A program made the position numbers and the translations under genes. This document shows positions 25,024 to 33,506 of a DNA stretch of 64,000 nucleotides, piece by piece; within the stretch, counting starts at the first letter, position 1, and the number at the start of each line of letters is the position of its first letter. The stretch covers positions 620,001 to 684,000 of the forward strand of contig NZ_CP080378.1 in the NCBI RefSeq assembly GCF_019443445.1. The letters run 5' to 3'. This DNA is from Massilia sp. PAMC28688 (GTDB taxonomy: Bacteria > Pseudomonadota > Gammaproteobacteria > Burkholderiales > Burkholderiaceae_D). The notes under the pieces were generated by a model. The model worked only from the letters and a program-made list of their open reading frames with translations, was not told where the DNA came from and did not search any database.

Positions 25024-25740
25024 TCAGGGACCGGTCTCCGGCAGAAAGGTCACCAGTTCGTCGCCCCGCTCGACCGATACGGGCTCGGTGCCCAGACAGC
25101 CGCGCACGCGGACCTGGCGCGGCGCCGCATTGGCCACCGGCACGGTGCGTATCCGCATGCGATGATGCAGCACGGTGCCCGAGGGTGAAATGAGGGAGGC
25201 CGAGGCAAGCGGCCCCTGCACATAGATTTCCACGTATTCCGGCTGGGCCGTCGCTGACAGCACATGGGTCAGGCCCAGGCTGTCGCCGGTGCCGAATTCT
25301 ATCTTGCCACTGCCCCGTACCAGCGCATACTGGCGGCCGCCCACCGGCATGCCGCTATCCTCGTCAATAAGCTGGAATTGCCCGGCGTACACCTGCCCGG
25401 CAGTGCCGCGCTCGGGATGAGGGGGCAAGGGATTGGACAGTGCCCTGCCACTGTCCTTGATTACCTGGCTGCGCAGGACCTGGCTGGTGAGCAGGCGTGG
25501 TGGGGAATCGCAGCGGCAAATACACAAATCATTTTCCAGCGCTACATTGCGCCCGTTCCAGGTTTCCGGGATCCGGGGCCCGACACAGCCGATTTTCCCG
25601 GTGGTATTACATACGGGACAAGCGACCAGGTCGCCCTCGAGCGCGATGGCCGCCCCTTCGATATGGCTGGCGCTGCTGGCGGAAATCACGCGCCCGCCTG
25701 CACTGGTGGGTGCGCCCAGCGTGACAAAGTAGCGCCTCAT
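25024..25740 (-). CDS. PAAR-domain protein with C-terminal extension (orphan T6SS spike)
   Basis: This 238-residue protein has a PAAR domain over about residues 1-95. It has repeated Gly/His and CxxC elements (LGAPTSAGGRVISASS, EGDLVACPVC, GKIGCVGP and ENDLCICRC), which suit the zinc-bound needle tip. Residues about 110-238 form a beta-rich extension (GQVYAGQFQLIDEDSGMPV, VEIYVQGPLASASLISPSG) without a recognised toxin motif. PAAR proteins sharpen the VgrG spike of type VI secretion systems. No other T6SS core gene is in the window, so it would work with a system encoded elsewhere. The effector, if any, is unknown. Confidence 0.85.
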   Translation of the reverse strand: MRRYFVTLGAPTSAGGRVISASSASHIEGAAIALEGDLVACPVCNTTGKIGCVGPRIPETWNGRNVALENDLCICRCDSPPRLLTSQVLRSQVIKDSGRALSNPLPPHPERGTAGQVYAGQFQLIDEDSGMPVGGRQYALVRGSGKIEFGTGDSLGLTHVLSATAQPEYVEIYVQGPLASASLISPSGTVLHHRMRIRTVPVANAAPRQVRVRGCLGTEPVSVERGDELVTFLPETGP

Positions 25741-26191
25741 GGTTCCCGGCCCGGAACGGGAGGTGGCCGCAGCAGCGGCAACAATGGATCAGCAAACATA
25801 CAGTCTCCCCAATTGACTCAGCAAAAGGCCGAGATGCTAGGTTACGTGCTGCACTCTTTGAGTATTTGATATCGCTCAACTGTAGTCCAATACAAACTTG
25901 CGGCACCCGGATACGCCGGCGCGCCGCCCGTGGCACCAATTGTCCAACAGATCACTGGAAGAGAGCACGTCAGGCGAAACAGAATCAATCTGAGTCGCGG
26001 TAAATACAAATATTCTCTTTTCATGCACACTGCATGGCGCAAGCGCCGCAATCAGTGCTATCGTGGGCAATCAATTAAGCCATCAACAGTTACAAGGCGA
26101 ATGCGCCCAACCCCCGCGCCGCTGTCCTCTGCCATTTATATGTTTGCCTGAACTTTTGCGTACAGCTAACAAACTCAAGAGAGATTGACGC
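25741..26191. other. 451-bp AT-richer intergenic stretch, no gene recognised
   Basis: Base composition is clearly lower in GC than the flanks. I see no coding pattern or strong terminator. TTGCCT (26144-26149) and TAACAA (26167-26172) at 17-bp spacing could be a weak promoter for the small gene at 26192. Confidence 0.45.
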
Positions 26192-26443
26192 GTGCATCAG
26201 CAAGACCGAAACGACACCAAAACCAGGCTCATCGTCGAGCAAGGCATTGCCTGCGACACCAGCCACGGCTCGGTGGCCGCATGGCGCTTCATGAGTTCGC
26301 AGGGCTTGCCCGAGCCCCTGATCCTGCGCGTGCTGTCCGAGCCATCACGCCGCCGTGCTACCGATAGTCACGCTGCCGCGTCCGGCACCAGCGCGTCGGA
26401 CGGTGGTGCTCCCGCTCCGGGCCCGCCCGGGGCGCCGCCATAA
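26192..26443 (+). CDS. Small hypothetical protein (GTG start)
   Basis: An 83-residue protein that starts at GTG 26192, with AAGAGAG (26176-26182) as ribosome site. The first 50 residues look like a folded helical unit: TKTRLIVEQGIACDTSHGSV, AAWRFMSSQGLPEPLILRVL, then SEPSRRR. A Pro/Gly/Ala-rich tail follows. I associate the AWRFM...GLP..LILRVLSEPxRRR pattern with conserved hypothetical proteins of Burkholderiales. The role is unknown and no DNA-binding or membrane motif is clear. It ends 67 bp before the isoaspartyl peptidase start. Confidence 0.55.
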   Translation: MHQQDRNDTKTRLIVEQGIACDTSHGSVAAWRFMSSQGLPEPLILRVLSEPSRRRATDSHAAASGTSASDGGAPAPGPPGAPP

Positions 26444-26510
26444 ATACTGCATAGCGTTAAGCACCACACGCATGCTGGCCGCGCCGCGGCGGATAATCAT
26501 CTACTTGCTC

Positions 26511-27404
26511 ATGACGAAGCCCCTGATGATTAATCTACATGAAACAGCCGCCATCATCGTCCACGGTGGCGTTGGCGGATTTGAACGCGACAGCGATGGC
26601 TGCGCCAGTGCAGCCGGCTGCGCCCGCGCGGAACTGGACCGTGGCAATGATGCACTGGCGGCAGCGATAGCCGCCGTAGTCGCCATGGAAGACGATGGCC
26701 GCTTCAATGCCGGCAGCGGCGCCATCCTGGGCCTGGATGGCGAAACCATCGAAATGGACGCGGCCGTCATGGACAGCCAGGGCCGTCTGGGGGCGGTGGC
26801 CTGTCTCCGCCGCGTCAAGAACCCGGTCCTGGTCGCGCGCGACGTGGCCGCCAGCCCCCACCGCATGCTGTGTGGCGAGGGCGCGCTGCGCTTTGCCCGG
26901 GTGGGCGGCCATGCCGACTATTACCAGCCGTCCGACAAGGCCGGCATTGTCCACCGCGCCCTGATCAGCGCCCTGGCCCCCGACGCCGGCCCGTTCGGCA
27001 TGCTGTGGAATTACCAGCTGCCGCCGCCGGAACCGGTGCGCTACGCCTGCGACACGGTGGGCGCGGTCGTGCGCGACAGCAATGGCCATTTTGGCGTCGC
27101 CGCCTCTACCGGTGGCAGCGCGCCGGCCCTGTCCGGCCGGGTGGGCGATACGCCGCTGGTAGGCAGTGGATTTTATGCCGGCAAGGCTGGCGCCGTCACC
27201 GTCACCGGACAGGGAGAACAGATCATTCCGCACCTGCTCGCCCACACGGTCTACCAATGGCTGGCAGAAGGCGGGGCCATGGAAAATGCCCTGCAGCGCG
27301 GCCTCGGCCTGTTTGCCTCCGACCTGGATATCGGCATCATCGCCATTACGGCCGGCATGGCCGGCAGCGCCAGCCGGCGCGGCATGCCGGTCACCTTGCT
27401 CTGA
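26511..27404 (+). CDS. Isoaspartyl peptidase / plant-type L-asparaginase (Ntn hydrolase)
   Basis: A 297-residue precursor from the ATG at 26511; the frame is open from 26355 but only this ATG gives the family start before IIVHGGVGG. Ntn-hydrolase features are FNAGSGAILG, MDAAVMD and the autocleavage site CDTVGAVV, with nucleophile Thr182. AASTGG and GRVGDTPLVGSG supply substrate contacts. The enzyme splits itself before Thr182 and hydrolyses beta-aspartyl dipeptides. Beta-Asp-Arg from cyanophycin is a known substrate class for these enzymes. A cyanophycinase and a cyanophycin-synthetase relative lie 2.7 kb downstream on the same strand, so a role in that pathway is likely but not proven. Confidence 0.85.
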   Translation: MTKPLMINLHETAAIIVHGGVGGFERDSDGCASAAGCARAELDRGNDALAAAIAAVVAMEDDGRFNAGSGAILGLDGETIEMDAAVMDSQGRLGAVACLRRVKNPVLVARDVAASPHRMLCGEGALRFARVGGHADYYQPSDKAGIVHRALISALAPDAGPFGMLWNYQLPPPEPVRYACDTVGAVVRDSNGHFGVAASTGGSAPALSGRVGDTPLVGSGFYAGKAGAVTVTGQGEQIIPHLLAHTVYQWLAEGGAMENALQRGLGLFASDLDIGIIAITAGMAGSASRRGMPVTLL

Positions 27405-27593
27405 CGCCTTTGCTCTGAAGCAATAGCTGGCGCACGGCCCGGACTCGGCCCTGTTAAATATTAAACTCGCCTGCCAGCCCGCCGACACACGGTCGTTCGT
27501 AATCGTTGTCTTACACGAACACAGCTCCGCTGCCGATAGGTCAAGAATGTTGACACGGGCATAATAAGTTTTTCGATGTGAAATGACGATCCC

Positions 27594-29069
27594 ATGCTTA
27601 CTTCATGCCCTTACCAGCAGGACGGCAGCGCTACCCTGAATGCGCCCAGCCCGGTCCTGGCCAGCGGCAGCCCGTCGCGCACCCTGTACGAGCAGCTTGC
27701 CCACGGCATGGCCGAAGACTGCGAGCGGGACATTGACGCCTATCTCGAACGTCAGATTGGCGCCAGCCTGGCCCTGCCCTGCGACCTGCCGGAAAACCCC
27801 GCCGAGCTGGCCGGGTGGGCCGCACCGCGCAGCGCCGCCATTGGCAAGCTGTATCGCGACTATCTCGCCGAACGCAAGGCCGGCGCCCCGCGCCGCTATT
27901 TCTCCAACCGTGCGCACGCCCTGTACTTCCTGCGCTGCGTGGCGCCCACCAAGCTGGTCGATGGCGCCTGGCTGTTCAGCTGCCTGCGTCGCTGGCATGA
28001 AAACGAATTTCGCCCCCTGATCAAGACCTACGTCGAAGAGCTGGGCGACGGCCTGCCGGCCAAGAACCACGTCACGCTGTACCAGCGCCTGCTCGACACC
28101 CATGCCTGCAATGACTGGCATGATCTGGACGACGCCCACTTTGAACAGGGCGCCATCCAGCTGGCCCTGGCCTACGGGGGTGAGCGCTTCCTGCCCGAGA
28201 TGGTGGGCTACAACCTGGGCTACGAACAGCTGCCCCTGCACCTGCTGATCACCTCGTACGAACTCAATGAGCTGGGCATCGACCCCTATTATTTTCAGCT
28301 GCACGTCACGGTGGACAATGCCGCCACCGGCCACGCGCATGACGCGGTGGACGCGCTGCAGCGGCTGATGGCGCGCGCGCGCGACCCCAGGGATTTCTAC
28401 CGCCGTGTCAAGAATGGCTACCGCCTCAATGAGCTGGGCGCCAGCACCAATTCCGTCATCAACGACTTTGACCTTGAAACCGAGTTGGTGCGCATCATGG
28501 CCAGCAAGGCGGCAGTGGGCCAGGACATGCATGGCGACTATTGCCGCGTGGCCGGCAAGACCATCAATGCCTGGCTGGCCGACCAGTCGCAGATTCCGGA
28601 ATTGCTGCGCGCCTTTGAGCGCACCGGCTGGATCAAGCGCGGGGCCCCGGCCGAGGAAAGCCGCTTCTGGCGCCTGATCCAGGGCGAACGTGCTGAAATG
28701 TTCGGCGTCTTTTCACCCTACGAGCAGCAGATCCTGTCGGACTGGATCAATACGCCGCAAGACGCTTCCGCCGCTGCCGTCACGACAAGAATTCCCTCGT
28801 TCCGCGCCCGCCAGCGTGCCCTGGAACCGGTGGCCGCCCCGCGCCCGGCGCCGCATGCACTGCGCACCCTGATCCGCTATCCCTACCAGGGCCTGGCCGG
28901 TGAGCACGCGGCCGAGGACGACCAGCTGCGCGCGCTGGAACAGGCCGTCGCCCTTGCCCCCACCAAGGCCGATGCCATGAACCTGCTGATTGAACAGATG
29001 TCCCCGGCGCGCCACCACAGCGCAGCAGGCCTGATGGCCACCCGCATGTTCGTGCGCCTGCTGGGTTGA
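27594..29069 (+). CDS. Heme-oxygenase-like iron-containing redox enzyme (HDO superfamily)
   Basis: This 491-residue protein is the first gene of a four-gene operon. The central 300 residues look like the iron-containing redox enzyme family (PF14518-like). They include a helical core with RRWHENEFRPLIKTYVEELG, then MVGYNLGYEQLPLHLLITSY, ELNELGIDPYYFQLHVTVDN and GHAHDAVDAL, with several Glu and His suited to a diiron site. Known relatives (UndA, BesC, SznF, AetD) perform oxidative cleavage or N-oxygenation of amino acids and fatty acids. The C-terminal 120 residues are an extra region of unknown role. It is separated from the methyltransferase by 3 bp. The substrate is unknown. Confidence 0.75.
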   Translation: MLTSCPYQQDGSATLNAPSPVLASGSPSRTLYEQLAHGMAEDCERDIDAYLERQIGASLALPCDLPENPAELAGWAAPRSAAIGKLYRDYLAERKAGAPRRYFSNRAHALYFLRCVAPTKLVDGAWLFSCLRRWHENEFRPLIKTYVEELGDGLPAKNHVTLYQRLLDTHACNDWHDLDDAHFEQGAIQLALAYGGERFLPEMVGYNLGYEQLPLHLLITSYELNELGIDPYYFQLHVTVDNAATGHAHDAVDALQRLMARARDPRDFYRRVKNGYRLNELGASTNSVINDFDLETELVRIMASKAAVGQDMHGDYCRVAGKTINAWLADQSQIPELLRAFERTGWIKRGAPAEESRFWRLIQGERAEMFGVFSPYEQQILSDWINTPQDASAAAVTTRIPSFRARQRALEPVAAPRPAPHALRTLIRYPYQGLAGEHAAEDDQLRALEQAVALAPTKADAMNLLIEQMSPARHHSAAGLMATRMFVRLLG

Positions 29070-29072
29070 GCC

Positions 29073-30086
29073 ATGAGCGCAGCCGTCATCTCCATCGAAG
29101 AACACCGCATCGAGCAGGTGCTGCCCCAGGGCGCCGCCAGCGACGAGTGCAAGGCGGCGCTGGTCAAACTGGGCGTCGCGCTCAAGCAGCATGCCTATGA
29201 ATTCACCACCGTCACGCCGCTGACGCACAAGCGTGTCAATGAGCGCGCCAGCGCCGCGCTGGCGCACGACCTGCCCGCCATCTTTGGCTGGAACCGTCCA
29301 TTCCGGTATGCCGTCCCCGGCCCCTACATCCTGGACCTGATGCGCGCCGCCGGCGTGGTCGATGGCGATGCCGGCGAAGGCATGCAGCGCGCCACGGTGC
29401 GCGCTTCCACCCTGGGCGGCCAGCTGTACTTCCACTCAAGCTGGCCCACCACTGCCAGCGATTCCGTGTTTTTTGGCCCCGATACCTACCGCTTCGTGCG
29501 CGAACTGCGGCGCGCCCTGCCCGCGCTGGCGTCGTCCGTCAGGCGCGCCGTCGATATCGGCTGCGGCGCCGGTCCGGCAGCCATCGCCATCGCCCTGGCC
29601 TGTCCCGAGGCGACCGTGTTCGCCGCCGACATCAATCCCGCCGCCCTGGTGCTGGCCGAAGTCAATGCGCGCATCGCCGGCGCCGGCAACGTCGTCACCG
29701 TCAACAGCAATATGCTCAACAACGTCGACGGCCAGTTTGACCTGATTGTGGCCAACCCGCCCTACCTGGTCGACAGTGAGCAGCGCACCTACCGCCATGG
29801 CGGTGGCGACCTGGGCGCCGCGTTTTCGCTGGCCGTGGTCAGCGCCGCCATCGAGCGGCTCGCGCCCGGCGGCACGCTGCTGCTCTACACGGGCGTGGCC
29901 ATGATTTCCAGCGCCGACCCGTTCCGGGTCAAGTTCGAGCCGCGCCTGCGCGAGGCAGGTTTCGAATGGACCTACGAGGAAATCGATCCCGACATCTTTG
30001 GCGAGGAACTCGATACCGACGCCTACGCCGGCGCCGACCGCATTGCCGCGGTCTGGCTGCGCGCCACCGCCCCGGGGGCAGCATGA
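29073..30086 (+). CDS. Class I SAM methyltransferase, HemK/PrmC-like
   Basis: A 337-residue methyltransferase and second gene of the operon. SAM motif I is VDIGCGAGPAAIAIALACP (about residues 164-182), followed by the acidic VFAADINPAAL. The catalytic NPPY is at 228-231, in DLIVANPPYLVD. NPPY marks N-methylation of amide or amino nitrogens, as in the PrmC release-factor family, but the N-terminal 150 residues do not look like the PrmC helical domain. The product may be a small molecule rather than a release factor, given the operon. Its stop overlaps the next ATG (ATGA), so tight coupling is expected. Confidence 0.8.
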   Translation: MSAAVISIEEHRIEQVLPQGAASDECKAALVKLGVALKQHAYEFTTVTPLTHKRVNERASAALAHDLPAIFGWNRPFRYAVPGPYILDLMRAAGVVDGDAGEGMQRATVRASTLGGQLYFHSSWPTTASDSVFFGPDTYRFVRELRRALPALASSVRRAVDIGCGAGPAAIAIALACPEATVFAADINPAALVLAEVNARIAGAGNVVTVNSNMLNNVDGQFDLIVANPPYLVDSEQRTYRHGGGDLGAAFSLAVVSAAIERLAPGGTLLLYTGVAMISSADPFRVKFEPRLREAGFEWTYEEIDPDIFGEELDTDAYAGADRIAAVWLRATAPGAA

Positions 30087-30937
30087 GCGACGGCGCCGCT
30101 GGCAAACCCGGAAGCCTCCTGATCATCGGGGGCAGCGAAGACCGCGAGGATGCCCGTCATATCCTGGAGCGCTTCGTCACCCTGTGCGGAGGACCGGCCG
30201 GCCGCATCGCCGTCCTCACCGCCGCCAGCAAGATCGGTGAACTGGTGTGGCAGGACTACCAGAGGGCATTTGCACAACTCGGCGCGCATCACTGCGTGCC
30301 GATTCACATTGAAAGCCGCGCCGCCGCCAACCATCCTGCCATGGTGGCGGCCATCGACAGCGCCGACGGCATCTTCATGACCGGCGGCGACCAGAAGCGG
30401 CTGCTGTCGCTGGTGGGCGGCACCGCCGTGGCGCAGGCCCTGCATGCGGCCCTGGCCCGCGGCGCCTGCGTGGCCGGCACCAGCGCCGGCGCGTCGGCCA
30501 TGTCGGACGCCATGCTCACCTACGGGCGCGCACGCCTCAAGCCGGTCAAGGGCACGGTCGGCATGGGCAAGGGCCTGGGCTTCCTGCACGGGGTGATCAT
30601 TGACCAGCATTTTTCGCAGCGCCGCCGCCTGTCCCGCCTGCTGACCGTGGTGGCCCAGAACAGGAGCCTGATCGGCATAGGCATCGATGAAGATACGGCG
30701 CTGCTGATCGGCGCCGGCGAAGGCATCGAGATCATCGGCGCCGGCACCGTTACCGTGGTTGACGGGCGCTCCATGGTCACCGACATCGACAGCATCGACC
30801 CGCGCGCAGTACCGGAAATGCTCGACGTGCGCCTGCACATTTTGCCGGCAGGTAGGAGCCACCGCATTGCAGGCGGCGCACAACCCGGCGCGCTGAGCGA
30901 CTTCCTTCACCTCGCTACCCGGATTGTCCAGCCATGA
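30083..30937 (+). CDS. cphB: Cyanophycinase-like serine peptidase (S51)
   Basis: A 284-residue cytoplasmic protein. The S51 family features are a Rossmann-like start (SLLIIGGSEDRED), the nucleophile elbow GTSAGASAM with Ser134, IFMTGGDQKRLL, and GIGIDEDTALLI. Cyanophycinase cuts the multi-Asp-Arg polymer to beta-Asp-Arg dipeptides, and the gene context (isoaspartyl peptidase upstream, cyanophycin-synthetase relative downstream) supports that reading. The symbol is by family likeness; a related peptidase that trims another isopeptide is possible because the adjacent synthetase is not a complete CphA. It overlaps both neighbours by 4 bp. Confidence 0.82.
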   Translation: MSDGAAGKPGSLLIIGGSEDREDARHILERFVTLCGGPAGRIAVLTAASKIGELVWQDYQRAFAQLGAHHCVPIHIESRAAANHPAMVAAIDSADGIFMTGGDQKRLLSLVGGTAVAQALHAALARGACVAGTSAGASAMSDAMLTYGRARLKPVKGTVGMGKGLGFLHGVIIDQHFSQRRRLSRLLTVVAQNRSLIGIGIDEDTALLIGAGEGIEIIGAGTVTVVDGRSMVTDIDSIDPRAVPEMLDVRLHILPAGRSHRIAGGAQPGALSDFLHLATRIVQP

Positions 30938-32760
30938 AAATCATCGAACAGCGCATCCTGCGCGGCCCCAATCTCTGGTCCAGGAAGCGCTGCCTGCAGA
31001 CCGTGGTCGACATGGGCGAGCTGTCCGGCACGCTCAGCTGCGACCTGCCCGGCTTTGGCCACGATCTGCTCTCCACCTTTCCCGGCCTGCACCAGTTCGC
31101 AGCGCCCCTGGCCAACGGCAGTTTCGTGGCCGAGACGGTTGCCCAGGTCACGCTCGAACTGCAGCGCATGGCGGGCGCCGCGCCCGACCACCGCTTTGCC
31201 GCCATCATGCAGGGCAAGCAGCAGCAAGTCAAAATCATCGTCGCCTACCAGCTCGAAACGCTGGCGCAAAAGGCCTTTGCCATGGCGCTGGACGTGGTGG
31301 CCCGGCTGGCCCGGGGCGAGAACGTGGCGATCGAGGACGATCTGGCCGAGCTGACCGCACTGGCCCAGGGCTGCGCCGTGGACCCGCAAACGGCCGTGGT
31401 GGTCAACGCCGCCCTGGCGCGCGGCATTCCGGCCATCCGGACCGGGGGCGACAGCGGCCAGTTCCAGCTTGGCTGGGGTAGCCGCCAGCAGCGTCTTGAT
31501 GGCAGCGGCGGCGTGATCTGCCTAGACGCCCTGTTCGGCGCCGGCGACGGCCGCATTCCCGTCATCGCCGTCACCGGCACCAACGGCAAGACCACCACGT
31601 CGCTGATGATCGCGCACTGCGCGCGCCTGGCGGGGCTGGGCACGGGCGTTACCACCACCGAAGGCATTTACATCAACGGCCAGCGCGTGATGGCCGGCGA
31701 CTGCGCCGGTTTTCACTCGGCCCGCCTGCTGCTGTCTTCGCCGGAAGTCGACCTGGCGGTCCTGGAAACGGCCCGCGGCGGCATCCTGAAGCGCGGCCTG
31801 GCGTTTGACCGGTGCGCGGTGGCGGTGGTGCTGAACGTGTCAGCCGACCATCTGGGGCTGGACGGGGTGGAGACCGTGGACGACCTGGCACGGGTCAAGG
31901 CGGTGGTGGCCAGGAGCGCATCGGAAGCGGTGGTGCTCAATGCGGACGATCCATTTTGCATGGCCATGGAACCGGCGCTGGACGCGAGCGTTCAGCGCAT
32001 CTATTTTTCCATGTGCGCCGACAGCGCCATCTTGCTGCGCCACCTGGACGGGGGCGGCCGCGCAGCCTGGTACCAGGACAGCACGCTGATGCTGGGCGAT
32101 GGCGCGCGCCGCATCGAGCTGCTCAAGGCCAGCGCCATGCCGGCCGCCCTGCATGGCCACGCGCGCTTTAACGTAGCCAACGGCCTGGCGGCAGCGGCAG
32201 CCCTGTTGGCGGCGTCCTTCACGCCGGCGCAGACCGCTGCCGGCCTGGCCAGCTTTGTGTCGGACCAGGATAACAATCCGCTGCGCGCCAACCTGCACTA
32301 CCGGCGCGGCATTGCGGTAATGGTGGACTATGCCCATAACCCTGCGGCCTACGCTGCCCTTGGCCAGTTGCGTTCCCTCGCGCGCGGGCGCTGCGTGGGC
32401 GTGGTCACCAGCCCGGGCGACCGGCGCGACGCCGACCTGCGCGCCATCGGCCGCGCCTGCGCCGGCGCATTCGACGAACTGTTTGCATACGAAGCCGATC
32501 CGCGCGGCCGGGAACCCGGCGCCACTGCGCAGTGCATCCTGGACGGCGCCCGCGACGGCGGCATGCACGGCGCCACAATGCACCCGATCACCAATGTGAG
32601 CGACGCCTTTGGCGCGGCCATGGCCAGCTGCGAAGCCGGCGACATGATCATCTTCGCGTGCGCCTCGATCGACACGGCCTTGCGCGAACTGGCCCGCTTC
32701 GACGATCAGCACGCCCTGCCCCGGCCCGCGCGCACCTACGTTCCCAGCCTGGCGCGCTAG
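30934..32760 (+). CDS. Cyanophycin synthetase relative lacking the ATP-grasp domain (Mur-ligase type)
   Basis: A 608-residue protein, while CphA1 has about 875-900. Residues 1-165 match the CphA N-terminal domain (ILRGPNLWSRKRC, VAQVTLELQRMAG). About 165-190 keep the first piece of the ATP-grasp region (ARGIPAIRTG, then GWGSRQQRLDG). The sequence then jumps to the linker and Mur-ligase domain (DGRIPVIAVTGTNGKTTT, P-loop 215-221), followed by VLETARGGILKRGLAFDR, VLNVSADHLGL, VLNADDP and DYAHNPAAY. In CphA the ATP-grasp half adds Asp to the backbone and the Mur-like half adds Arg to the side chain. Here only the second reaction type is retained. This is the opposite of CphA2. The substrate is unknown. 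It is the last gene of the operon. Confidence 0.84.
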   Translation: MKIIEQRILRGPNLWSRKRCLQTVVDMGELSGTLSCDLPGFGHDLLSTFPGLHQFAAPLANGSFVAETVAQVTLELQRMAGAAPDHRFAAIMQGKQQQVKIIVAYQLETLAQKAFAMALDVVARLARGENVAIEDDLAELTALAQGCAVDPQTAVVVNAALARGIPAIRTGGDSGQFQLGWGSRQQRLDGSGGVICLDALFGAGDGRIPVIAVTGTNGKTTTSLMIAHCARLAGLGTGVTTTEGIYINGQRVMAGDCAGFHSARLLLSSPEVDLAVLETARGGILKRGLAFDRCAVAVVLNVSADHLGLDGVETVDDLARVKAVVARSASEAVVLNADDPFCMAMEPALDASVQRIYFSMCADSAILLRHLDGGGRAAWYQDSTLMLGDGARRIELLKASAMPAALHGHARFNVANGLAAAAALLAASFTPAQTAAGLASFVSDQDNNPLRANLHYRRGIAVMVDYAHNPAAYAALGQLRSLARGRCVGVVTSPGDRRDADLRAIGRACAGAFDELFAYEADPRGREPGATAQCILDGARDGGMHGATMHPITNVSDAFGAAMASCEAGDMIIFACASIDTALRELARFDDQHALPRPARTYVPSLAR

Positions 32761-32826
32761 GCGTGGCGCCAACGCGGCTGCCCCGAAAGTGCTAACCTGT
32801 CGGTTCACCTACCGCAAAGGAGCGCC

Positions 32827-33504
32827 ATGAATATTCTGATCGTACTGACATCGCACGACCAGCTCGGCAGCACCGGCAAGAAGACCGGCTTCTGGCTCGA
32901 GGAATTCGCCGCGCCGTACTACGTGTTCCGCGACGCCGGCGCCAACGTCACCCTGGCCTCGCCCGCCGGCGGCCAGCCGCCGCTTGACCCCAAGAGTGAC
33001 GCCGACGACGCCCAGACCGCGGCCACGCGCCGCTTCAAGGACGATCCCCAGGCCCAGGCCGCGCTGGCGAGCACCGAACGCCTCGACAAGATGGCGCTCG
33101 CCAGGTTCGACGCCGTGTTCTACCCGGGTGGCCACGGCCCGCTGTGGGACCTGGCAGAAGACCCGGCTTCCATCGGCCTGATCGAAGCGGCCCACGCCTC
33201 GGGCAAGCCGCTCGCCCTCGTGTGCCATGCACCGGGCGTGCTGCGCCATGCCAAGGGAGCGGGCGGCAAATTCCTGGTCAGCGGCAAAAAGGTCACAGGC
33301 TTTACCAACACCGAAGAACAAGCCGTGGGCCTGACCGACGTGGTGCCGTTCCTGGTCGAGGATATGCTCAAGAATAACGGCGGCCTGTATTCCAAGGGCC
33401 CGGACTGGGCATCCTACGTGCTCACCGACGGCAACCTGATCACGGGCCAGAACCCGGCATCGTCCGAAGAAGCCGCCAAGGCGGTACTGCACTTGCTGGC
33501 ATAA
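32827..33504 (+). CDS. DJ-1/PfpI-family protein (type 1 glutamine amidotransferase fold)
   Basis: A 225-residue protein with ribosome site AAAGGAG (32816-32822). The fold is shown by ILIVLTSHDQL, FDAVFYPGGHGPLWDL and the nucleophile elbow ALVCHAPGVL with Cys133 and the following His. The length and the GKKTGFWLEEF motif match the Hsp31-like glyoxalase III / chaperone branch. It likely detoxifies methylglyoxal or repairs glycated molecules. It starts 66 bp after the cyanophycin-synthetase relative and is followed after 2 bp by the metallo-hydrolase gene, with which it must be co-transcribed. Confidence 0.88.
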   Translation: MNILIVLTSHDQLGSTGKKTGFWLEEFAAPYYVFRDAGANVTLASPAGGQPPLDPKSDADDAQTAATRRFKDDPQAQAALASTERLDKMALARFDAVFYPGGHGPLWDLAEDPASIGLIEAAHASGKPLALVCHAPGVLRHAKGAGGKFLVSGKKVTGFTNTEEQAVGLTDVVPFLVEDMLKNNGGLYSKGPDWASYVLTDGNLITGQNPASSEEAAKAVLHLLA

Positions 33505-33506
33505 GC

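Noticed and set aside
25024..25740. A type VI secretion cluster around the PAAR gene
   Set aside because: No VgrG, Hcp or TssB/C gene is within the window; neighbours are an NTF2-like protein and an empty gap.
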